From Flavobacteriales bacterium (GTDB lineage: Bacteria; Bacteroidota; Bacteroidia; Flavobacteriales_D; Sanyastnellaceae), in the NCBI GenBank assembly GCA_947457285.1, contig CANGVZ010000079.1, positions 1 to 8,256 on the forward strand: a stretch of DNA of 8,256 nucleotides. Direction: 5' to 3'. Below the pieces are notes generated by a model. That model was not told the DNA's origin and did not search any database. It saw only the letters and a program-made list of their open reading frames with translations. Below are positions 1 to 5,670 of the stretch, one piece after another. Positions within the stretch are counted from its first letter, which is position 1. Every line of letters begins with the position of its first letter. Both the position numbers and the translations under genes were made by a program.

Positions 1-143
1 AATCCTAAATCGGCAATGGCATTTTTGGCGATGAGCCATACCACCTCTTCTTCACTGGACGTGTCGAGCACGAGGGATGCGAAGCGATTGATGACCGCTA
101 ATCGGTCTTCTGTGGTGCTGAGTCTGTGATGAGAGAGACGCAT
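1..143 (-). CDS. GAF-domain sensory protein, N-terminal fragment (probable LytS-like histidine kinase)
   Basis: The frame reads leftward from an ATG at 143-141 and runs off the window, giving 47 complete codons. The product begins MRLSHHRLSTTEDRLAVINR and continues with a helix containing FASLVLDTSSEEEVVWLIAK, then NAIADLG. This resembles the N-terminal helix that precedes a GAF domain in Bacteroidota sensor proteins, which often carry a GAF domain followed by a LytS-type histidine kinase; that assignment is recall of a family signature, and the catalytic part lies outside the window. If correct, it is a cytoplasmic signalling protein sensing a small ligand. It is divergent from the hydrolase at 215, with about 70 bp between the starts. 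TATAAT-like bases lie only 7 bp upstream of the ATG and no clear ribosome binding site is seen. The frame is secure; the downstream architecture is inferred. Confidence 0.72.
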   Translation of the reverse strand, partial: MRLSHHRLSTTEDRLAVINRFASLVLDTSSEEEVVWLIAKNAIADLG

Positions 144-202
144 ATACTTTATTATACGGGTTGTTTTAAAAAAAGTTAGCCTTTTCGTTCTCGCGATTCC
201 AC

Positions 203-210
203 TACCTTTG
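203..210 (+). promoter_or_regulatory. Candidate Bacteroidota -7 promoter element
   Basis: TACCTTTG matches the consensus TAnnTTTG recognised by the Bacteroidota housekeeping sigma factor. It ends 4 bp before the TTG codon at 215, so a transcript would begin almost at the start codon. No convincing -33 TTG element is seen at the usual spacing, and the motif is short enough to arise by chance. Confidence 0.4.
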
Positions 211-214
211 AGCA

Positions 215-1024
215 TTGCAAAACCATTCAGTCAATATTCCGCTCTATTACGAGACTCATACAGCGTCAGACGCTAATTCTCCGTGGCTTCTTTTTATTCA
301 TGGTGCAGGAGGAAGCACCCGAACCTGGCGCAAACAGGTTGAGGCGTACCAAGGAAAATTTCACCTTCTTCTTATTGATTTACCCGGACATGCCCGTTCT
401 GTAGAGGCATCCCAGAGTCAACACCATTATGACTTTGAATGGATTGGAAATAAAATTTGGGAGGTCGTCGACATTCTTCACATTCGCAGCGTTGATATCA
501 TTGCTGTGTCGCTGGGAAGCATAATCGCGATGCAAATGCGATTTTCTCGACCAAATGCCGTGAATACCATGGTGTTTGCTGGTCCCATAGTGGCTTTGAA
601 TCTGAAGCTGAGACTACTCGCCAGAACCGGCCTCACGTTAGCCAAAGTGATTGGTTATCAAAATTTTTACGCCATGACTGCGCGTATTACATTGCCGCGC
701 AACAATCATAAAAAATCAAGAGACATCTTTGTCAGGGAGTCGAAGCAAATCAGCGATATCGAATATAAGAAGTGGACCGCGATGTATGGCAAGACGTTGG
801 ATAGGACGCTAAAACAGCTATTTGACAAGGCCGTTGATGCACCAATCCTATTTCTCATTGGGGCTCAAGATCACCTTTTTATGGGGCCTGCAATGGACTA
901 TGCGAAAAAATGTTCGAATGTGATCGTCGAGTTGGTAGACCGTTGTGGTCATCTTGTGAGCCTTGAAAAATCTGATATTTTCAATGTCAAGTGCCATGAC
1001 TTCCTGGTGAGGAAAAACTCCTAG
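215..1024 (+). CDS. Alpha/beta-fold hydrolase
   Basis: The 269-residue product is a cytoplasmic alpha/beta hydrolase with no signal peptide or membrane segment. The oxyanion-hole motif HGAGG is at residues 29-33, followed by the strand-turn LLLIDLPGHA (51-60). The nucleophile elbow is AVSLG with Ser99, where the usual first glycine of GxSxG is alanine. Asp219 in LIGAQDH and His246 in RCGHL complete the triad, and residues 130-200 form the helical cap. Its length is typical of a single-domain esterase, lipase or C-C hydrolase; the substrate cannot be told. The start must be TTG at 215: an in-frame TGA lies at 209-211 and the next in-frame ATG falls inside the nucleophile helix. It stands alone in its direction, divergent from the GAF protein, with a structured element following the stop codon. 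Fold and triad are well supported; the reaction is unknown. Confidence 0.9.
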   Translation: MQNHSVNIPLYYETHTASDANSPWLLFIHGAGGSTRTWRKQVEAYQGKFHLLLIDLPGHARSVEASQSQHHYDFEWIGNKIWEVVDILHIRSVDIIAVSLGSIIAMQMRFSRPNAVNTMVFAGPIVALNLKLRLLARTGLTLAKVIGYQNFYAMTARITLPRNNHKKSRDIFVRESKQISDIEYKKWTAMYGKTLDRTLKQLFDKAVDAPILFLIGAQDHLFMGPAMDYAKKCSNVIVELVDRCGHLVSLEKSDIFNVKCHDFLVRKNS

Positions 1025-1038
1025 CCTGCGAGGTTTGT

Positions 1039-1130
1039 GGGCGCTCCCCGCAAATGCGGGGCCGGGCTGTTCGCTTCAATCTTTTTCTCGCTTCGCTCAA
1101 AAAAGGATTTCCGCTGCCATCCCTAGCGCG
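1039..1130. repeat. Structured intergenic repeat element (Bacteroidota dispersed type)
   Basis: This non-coding block folds into nested hairpins. A perfect 6-bp stem CCCCGC/GCGGGG (1046-1051 with 1056-1061) encloses the loop AAAT. A 9-bp stem with one G-U pair joins AATCTTTTT (1078-1086) to the A-rich arm at 1101-1109, around a loop holding CTCGCTTCGCTC. The ends GCGCT (1041-1045) and AGCGC (1125-1129) are complementary and could close the whole unit. The order GGGCG, then CCGGGCT, a T-run and A-run hairpin, GGATTTCCGCTG and CCCTAGCGCG matches my recollection of a multicopy intergenic element common in Flavobacteriia; copy number could not be tested here. It follows the hydrolase stop by 14 bp, so it may end that transcript or protect its 3' end. 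No open frame or transposase is associated with it. Confidence 0.6.
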
Positions 1131-1169
1131 TCAGCCACGGTCTGCAAGAACGTGCGCTTATTTCTAAAG

Positions 1170-1192
1170 TTGTTTTTCAGAACCAAAAACAA
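1170..1192. repeat. AT-rich inverted repeat, possible hairpin
   Basis: TTGTTTTT (1170-1177) and AAAAACAA (1185-1192) form a perfect 8-bp stem with a 7-nt loop. It lies in the AT-rich leader between the structured repeat and the histidine kinase, roughly 80-100 bp upstream of that gene's candidate promoter. It lacks the GC-rich stem of a classical terminator, so it may be chance, a protein-binding site or a weak transcript end. The remainder of 1131-1269 shows no other feature. Confidence 0.25.
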
Positions 1193-1269
1193 ACCGCTTT
1201 ATTGATTGGGATTTCCGTTTCGTACAAAAGAAAATTCACATAACACAAGAATTCACTAGAAAGATTTTT

Positions 1270-1277
1270 TATTTTTG
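1270..1277 (+). promoter_or_regulatory. Candidate Bacteroidota -7 promoter element upstream of histidine kinase
   Basis: TATTTTTG is an exact TAnnTTTG match. A start of transcription a few bases downstream would fall at about 1281-1284. That is after or on the GTG at 1280 but before the ATG at 1295, so this element bears on the choice of start codon. No clear -33 TTG is present about 19 bp upstream. Confidence 0.4.
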
Positions 1278-1279
1278 AT

Positions 1280-2605
1280 GTGAGTTCTACAAGTATGATC
1301 GCTACAAGTGATGCCCGAACGGGTATGACATCAGAAGAAATTCTGTCTATCAAAGCAAGAAAATTGCACGTGCAATTGTTGTACGCAATTGCATTGATGG
1401 CCGTGGTGTATTCTCTTTTGAATTATTACTATCAAATGTATGAGCACTTCAAAATTACCCTTTCGGTATTACCGGGTATTGCTCTTGCTTGGTGGTTAAA
1501 TCACAAAAATTATTTCTACTGGTCTAAGGTTTGGAATTTTATTGTCATCAATACAGCAATATTTCTGCTGGCCAAGTACTCTCAGAAAGAAACGTATTTA
1601 TTTGTTTTTTACCTGCCTATTATCGTTGGGAGTCTCATCGTTTTTCAAGGCCGTGAGCGGTTTACAGGTTATTTGTTTGCCTTGATATCGTGCGCTGCAA
1701 TTGTTGCGATTGTTTTTTGGGATAGTAATTTTTTGATTCGCAATAACAACGAAGTTTCCAATCTCACCGTTGGAAGAATGATGAACGTGTTTGGCGTGGT
1801 GGCTAGTTTAATTTTAGAGGTTGTCTTTATTCTCCAAACAAACAAAGAGATTCAGCAGAATCTTATTAGGCAACAGGAAATATCAGAGCTGAGTGTAGAA
1901 CGATTAAAGACCAGCTTATACGCTCGAAATAGAATGATTGCAATTCTCGCTCACGACGTGAGATCACCGCTCAATATCATTGAAGGGTATCTAGATCAAC
2001 TCAAAGACGGAAGCATTGACGACAGCACACGCCAACAAGTAATGGAGCTTCTGCACAACAGAGCGAAGAGCACCAATAAGCTGCTGGTGGATATTGTAAA
2101 GTGGGCGCAAAGCCAAGGCGAATCCATCCAGTGGACGCCCGAAAAGATTACATTGAGAGAGTTGCGGGAGATGATAGAAGTGATTTGTGAATCCTCCGTT
2201 CAAGGAGTTTGTAAGGAAGAGTTCACCATTGGTATCGAACCAGCGGAAGACCGATGGATTGAGGCTGATCGGAACATGATGGATGCAATCTTTAGAAATT
2301 TGATTAGCAACGCCATCAAGTTTACGGGAAGCGATAGAAAGATCATTATAGAAGTATCGGTGCAAGGAGGGCTTGGTTGCTTTGCCGTGCAAGACAATGG
2401 CTCGGGTATAAGCGCTGATAATCTCGAAAAATTGAGAAAGGGTATTTCATTCTCTACGGCGGAAAGCCTTAATGTAGCGGGCTTAGGGCTTGGAAATACT
2501 ATCGTTGTTGATTTCCTTAAGCTTCACCAGTCTCAACTGTATATACAATCGCAACAGGGTGAAGGCAGTCGATTCTATTTTTATTTGCCCGTCGCAGCCA
2601 AGTAA
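1280..2605 (+). CDS. Membrane-bound sensor histidine kinase (orphan)
   Basis: The 441-residue product should autophosphorylate on histidine at the inner membrane and pass phosphate to a response regulator. Hydrophobic stretches near residues 31-50, 58-73, 84-99, 105-123, 129-147 and 166-186 suggest about six membrane segments with short loops, hence no sizeable periplasmic sensor. A linker helix (187-218) leads to the dimerisation domain with His225 in AHDVRSPLN. The ATPase domain shows an N-box with Asn340 and Asn344, a G1 box DNGSGI (372-377) and a G2 box GLGLG (401-405), and ends near FYFYLPV. All catalytic boxes are intact. The longest frame starts on GTG 1280; ATG 1295 (residue 6) fits the candidate promoter better. 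No receiver domain or response-regulator gene adjoins it. The small sorting-domain frame 26 bp downstream may be cotranscribed. Its ligand and partner are unknown. Confidence 0.93.
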   Translation: MSSTSMIATSDARTGMTSEEILSIKARKLHVQLLYAIALMAVVYSLLNYYYQMYEHFKITLSVLPGIALAWWLNHKNYFYWSKVWNFIVINTAIFLLAKYSQKETYLFVFYLPIIVGSLIVFQGRERFTGYLFALISCAAIVAIVFWDSNFLIRNNNEVSNLTVGRMMNVFGVVASLILEVVFILQTNKEIQQNLIRQQEISELSVERLKTSLYARNRMIAILAHDVRSPLNIIEGYLDQLKDGSIDDSTRQQVMELLHNRAKSTNKLLVDIVKWAQSQGESIQWTPEKITLRELREMIEVICESSVQGVCKEEFTIGIEPAEDRWIEADRNMMDAIFRNLISNAIKFTGSDRKIIIEVSVQGGLGCFAVQDNGSGISADNLEKLRKGISFSTAESLNVAGLGLGNTIVVDFLKLHQSQLYIQSQQGEGSRFYFYLPVAAK

Positions 2606-2631
2606 TTGGGATGTCATAGTATCATTGCGCC

Positions 2632-2862
2632 ATGATTGGCCCTAACCCTTTTGATGAAATTCTAATCGTTCAGTTGTCCGAAGGACAGGATTTTCCTGTA
2701 GATCTGATTGCTACTAACACGAGCACAGATAAAGCGTTTCGTGATAGAATCTTTACCTCCAAGAAAATTGTTGATACGTCAAATTTTCCCCCAGGACTTT
2801 ATCAGTATGTATTGAAACATGAAGATAAAGTTCTGGAGGAAGGTTATTTGAAAAAAATCTAG
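2632..2862 (+). CDS. Cargo-less T9SS type A sorting-domain-like small protein or gene remnant
   Basis: This 76-codon frame opens with MIGPNPFDEILIVQL and closes with FPPGLYQYVLKHEDK and LEEGYLKKI. That order (a PNPF segment with beta strands, a central variable strand, a GxY segment and a lysine-rich end) is the plan of the type A C-terminal sorting domain of T9SS cargo, normally 70-90 residues at the end of a larger secreted protein. Here there is nothing before it: an in-frame TAG lies at 2617-2619, and there is no signal peptide, so the product should stay in the cytoplasm. It begins 26 bp after the histidine kinase stop in another frame, with no obvious ribosome binding site. It may be the surviving 3' end of a deleted cargo gene, or a genuine small protein cotranscribed with the kinase. 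The domain resemblance is moderately firm; expression is uncertain. Confidence 0.6.
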   Translation: MIGPNPFDEILIVQLSEGQDFPVDLIATNTSTDKAFRDRIFTSKKIVDTSNFPPGLYQYVLKHEDKVLEEGYLKKI

Positions 2863-2865
2863 CGC

Positions 2866-5574
2866 TTATTTCTGCACCCTAACATTGGCGTTGCCAACCT
2901 TGATGATATAGCTGCCGTGGCTTTGAGCGGTGAAGTCAATGGTGTTATTAACGCTGTTTATTTTTCCACGTATTATTTCTTTTCCATTAATATCATAAAC
3001 AAAATATTCTGAACCAATCATTGGAGGTGAAACATGGATACGTAGTTCATTTTGAACAGGATTTGGATATAGGGTAATCGAAGTATCGTCTATATCATTT
3101 ACTGAAAGAATTGAAATGACTTCACTTATAACAGAACAACCATTACCTCCTGTTATCTCTACGAAATAGTCACCGAAGTCATCTAAACCGAATGTTTGTT
3201 CGGTTGCTCCTTCAATTTCTTCACCGTCTCCAGTATACCACTGCCATAAGAATCCTTCGGTTGCCGTGAGTGTTTGATTGATTGGGTCATAAGTAACTTC
3301 GTTAGATGGAAGTGGTTCTTCCACCACCAACCACTGTGAACTCACTGTACACAAGGGATTGGTGATGGTCATATCTACAGTCCAAGTATCGCCGAAGGTG
3401 GCCGTTTGACTAAACAACAGCTCATTGCTAACAAACTCACCATTCACAAACCATTCTATGCTCTCGATATAGGGATAATCTATGAGTTGCGAGAATTCTT
3501 CTCCATAACATTCAGACTCTTCTTCATCGAACTGAGGTATTTCACTACAGTCATAGATTTGATGGTAAGTGGTGTTGGTGATGATTGGAGGATTATCGTC
3601 GAAGAATATGGATGCGGTATTGTTTATTACTTCACCAACAGCAATGCCGGGCATAGTGCGTATTTTGTAAATCACATAACCATGTGATTCAGGTTCGTTG
3701 GAGGTGCTGTCTGGCAACATGATATTATTGAAAACAAATTTCACCAACCCATCTGGCTGCACGATAGTGCTAAATGAGTGCGATGCGTTTAAGGGTTCGA
3801 GCGAACTGAGATCAAGGCGTGTGATGTCTATTTGATCTTCGATCACAACGTCGAATGCGGGAGCGTTTCCAGTATTTTGAAAACGGATTTTATATTGCAA
3901 TTCGGTGTCTTCTAGGATGAAGTGATTTTCAGTGTATCCTTCAGGCGTAGCTTGTTTGTCATTGGGATCATAGGCACAGCTCACAAGGGCATTGGTAGCC
4001 CATGTGTTTGAATAGAAGACCTGAGTACCATCCGATAGTTCTAGATCGAATGTGAACGGGAATGATTGTCCGACATAGTCTACGCCAGGTCCATTGATGT
4101 GTGCAATGAGATTGATATAGGTTCCAGGCAACATGTTTTCTATTTCCCATGTAAACACTCCGGGTGCAGGATTTGTGAAAGGCTCCCCGTAGGAAACGGT
4201 TTGTGCGGTGAAAAGTGGATTGCCTGTTATTGTAAATGTTCCACTGATGGGTACGGTGCCAGTATTACTGATATAGGCACCAGGATAGAATCCGTTGTTA
4301 CATTGAATGATGGAAGTGGAGAACATGTTGGTTCCGCTTATCTGAGCCGCTACACCGCTATTAGGAGTCAACCCAACAGGTAGTCCATTGCAAGTGGGTA
4401 GAGTAATTGTTTGAGTGTTTTCACCACCGGTCAATACCCAGTTGTCTGCTGTATTATGAAAAGTGACGGTGTAAGAACCAAGTTCTAATCCAGGAAGTAC
4501 GAAGCTTCCCGAGGCATCAGGATAGATGGTGATATTTAATTCATCAATGGTAATGTATCCAGCGCTGGTGAGGGCAGGTTCTAGAACGGGCCAGCCGTCG
4601 CGCACTTCATTTCCGTTGATGTCATTGAAAAATACTCCAGTAATATCGTTTCCAAATAGACAGGAGCCGTCGTCGCATGTGGCCCATGATATATAGTTGC
4701 AAGCGGAGGGATCGGTGCATCCATTGACACCGCAGGAACCGTCATCAATGATAGCCTCTGGATCGAAATTGCATGATAGTGGATTGGTGCAGCCGAAAGC
4801 ACCTTCAACTTGAGAATCGCCCATTAAAATTCCTTTAGTTGTAATAGGTGCTGTATAAGTCACCGCCATTAACCGAATGTAGTAGTTCGTATTCGGTGTT
4901 ATGGTAAAATAGTCCTCTAAATTTATGGGGGCGGTTACATTATCGCAAAATAGCTCAACAGCATTTTCGCAAGTTCCATTATTCCCAGATTCAAGTATTA
5001 ATACACTAAGACCATTGGCATTGTATTGATCTTCGTAGAATTCGGCATGAACATTAAATTGGAAATGTGTAAAGTCTTGGCTATTGAATTGGAACCAGCC
5101 GTTGTAGAAAAGTGATTCTTGAAAGCATGAAGATCCAGTCATGCTGTAATGACAAAGCGTATCGACAATTGCTACGGAATTTTGCAACGGGGTGGCATAT
5201 TCGCAGATACTATTTGTCGAAGAAATATCAATAGTAAAGGTTGTTTCTCCTACACATCCTAAGGCATCCGTCACAATCAATTGATAAGTCCCGTTTTGAT
5301 TCCAACATAAAAAGTTGTTTGTATCTATTTCAGGGCCGTTTGGAATAGTAAATGAATATGGGGGTGTGCCGCCATTGGCCTGAACCAAGAAGCATTCATT
5401 CCCGCATCCATATTCGGTATATCCGATTAGAGGGGTCGGAGCATTGTCGCACTGGCTTGATGCCTTGAAATGCGCGAACATTATAATTACAGAACTTAGA
5501 ATGATTGATTTCCTCTGCGAAAAAGCAAAAAAGGAAATAGAAAATAGAGCGAGAACGGATGATAGTTTTTTCAT
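2866..5574 (-). CDS. Secreted multidomain protein with T9SS type A sorting domain
   Basis: The 902-residue product is probably exported by Sec and carried across the outer membrane by T9SS. A signal peptide (1-19, ending AFS before Gln20) is followed by a second signal-like stretch (21-40, RK then hydrophobic, ending KASS before Gln41). Then come an SprB/PKD-like module with GGTPPYSF and GTYQLIVTDALGC (about 42-117), a beta-rich region (120-258), two GCT(N/D)P...DDGSC repeats (261-281, 285-305), and an SdrD-like B domain with GVFFNDINGNEVRDG (309-392). A DUF7619-like domain has CAYDPNDK (533-540), YKIRFQNTGNAPA (561-573) and FFDDNPPIITNTT (657-669); an Ig-like region covers 680-820. The sorting domain starts at LYPNP (835-839) and ends at VRVQK. 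No enzyme motif is visible, so a structural or adhesive surface role is inferred. It is convergent with the small sorting-domain frame and divergent from the gene at 5671. Confidence 0.92.
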   Translation of the reverse strand: MKKLSSVLALFSISFFAFSQRKSIILSSVIIMFAHFKASSQCDNAPTPLIGYTEYGCGNECFLVQANGGTPPYSFTIPNGPEIDTNNFLCWNQNGTYQLIVTDALGCVGETTFTIDISSTNSICEYATPLQNSVAIVDTLCHYSMTGSSCFQESLFYNGWFQFNSQDFTHFQFNVHAEFYEDQYNANGLSVLILESGNNGTCENAVELFCDNVTAPINLEDYFTITPNTNYYIRLMAVTYTAPITTKGILMGDSQVEGAFGCTNPLSCNFDPEAIIDDGSCGVNGCTDPSACNYISWATCDDGSCLFGNDITGVFFNDINGNEVRDGWPVLEPALTSAGYITIDELNITIYPDASGSFVLPGLELGSYTVTFHNTADNWVLTGGENTQTITLPTCNGLPVGLTPNSGVAAQISGTNMFSTSIIQCNNGFYPGAYISNTGTVPISGTFTITGNPLFTAQTVSYGEPFTNPAPGVFTWEIENMLPGTYINLIAHINGPGVDYVGQSFPFTFDLELSDGTQVFYSNTWATNALVSCAYDPNDKQATPEGYTENHFILEDTELQYKIRFQNTGNAPAFDVVIEDQIDITRLDLSSLEPLNASHSFSTIVQPDGLVKFVFNNIMLPDSTSNEPESHGYVIYKIRTMPGIAVGEVINNTASIFFDDNPPIITNTTYHQIYDCSEIPQFDEEESECYGEEFSQLIDYPYIESIEWFVNGEFVSNELLFSQTATFGDTWTVDMTITNPLCTVSSQWLVVEEPLPSNEVTYDPINQTLTATEGFLWQWYTGDGEEIEGATEQTFGLDDFGDYFVEITGGNGCSVISEVISILSVNDIDDTSITLYPNPVQNELRIHVSPPMIGSEYFVYDINGKEIIRGKINSVNNTIDFTAQSHGSYIIKVGNANVRVQK
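4660..4794 (-). repeat. Two tandem GCTDP...DDGSC protein repeats
   Basis: Two adjacent 21-residue units inside the secreted protein (residues 261-281 and 285-305) share the plan GCT(N/D)P-x2-CN(F/Y)-x6-7-DDGSC. Paired cysteines and aspartates suggest small disulfide-stabilised, possibly metal-binding linkers. Related units are common in Bacteroidota surface proteins. Unit 2 has an extra cysteine (Cys300) next to DDGSC that unit 1 lacks. Confidence 0.75.
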
Positions 5575-5617
5575 TCTCTTGAGTTTTTGGATTAAGGAAA
5601 AGGAGTTATTAGAACCC

Positions 5618-5625
5618 CACTTTTG
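5618..5625 (+). promoter_or_regulatory. Weak candidate promoter element for the gene at 5671
   Basis: CACTTTTG matches TAnnTTTG at all but the first fixed position. It would give a 5' leader of about 40 nt for the secreted protein gene at 5671. It lies within a few bases of the opposing element at 5630-5637, so the two promoters would be nearly face to face. Chance is a real alternative. Confidence 0.25.
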
Positions 5626-5629
5626 ATGT

Positions 5630-5637
5630 CAAACCTA
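5630..5637 (-). promoter_or_regulatory. Candidate Bacteroidota -7 promoter element for the 902-residue secreted protein
   Basis: On the minus strand the bases read TAGGTTTG, an exact TAnnTTTG match. Transcription would start near 5624, leaving a leader of about 50 nt before the ATG at 5574, a normal arrangement. No clear -33 TTG was found at usual spacing. Confidence 0.45.
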
Positions 5638-5670
5638 ATTTCTTCGTAAATTTAAGGTTCTAAACCACAA

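Noticed and set aside
141..156. TATAAT on the minus strand as a promoter for the GAF protein
   Set aside because: It ends only 7 bp before the ATG and is the sigma-70 hexamer of Proteobacteria, not the TAnnTTTG form used in Bacteroidota. An AT-rich coincidence is more likely.
1046..1086. The CCCCGC/GCGGGG hairpin as a classical intrinsic terminator
   Set aside because: The T-run lies about 20 bases after the stem and not directly against it, and the hairpin is part of a larger folded block, so it is better described as a repeat element that may also end transcripts.
1991..2392. A 133-codon minus-strand frame inside the histidine kinase gene
   Set aside because: It lies wholly opposite the kinase and ATPase domains, whose motifs are intact. 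Its translation shows no domain logic and looks like an antisense shadow.
2632..2862. The cargo-less sorting domain as a frameshifted C-terminus of the histidine kinase
   Set aside because: The kinase ends normally after its ATPase domain, and an in-frame TAG lies between them. Cytoplasmic kinases do not carry such domains.
3406..4383. Plus-strand frames of about 90-105 codons inside the 902-residue gene
   Set aside because: They overlap well-conserved Ig-like and DUF7619-like regions read on the minus strand, and their products show no recognisable composition or domain.
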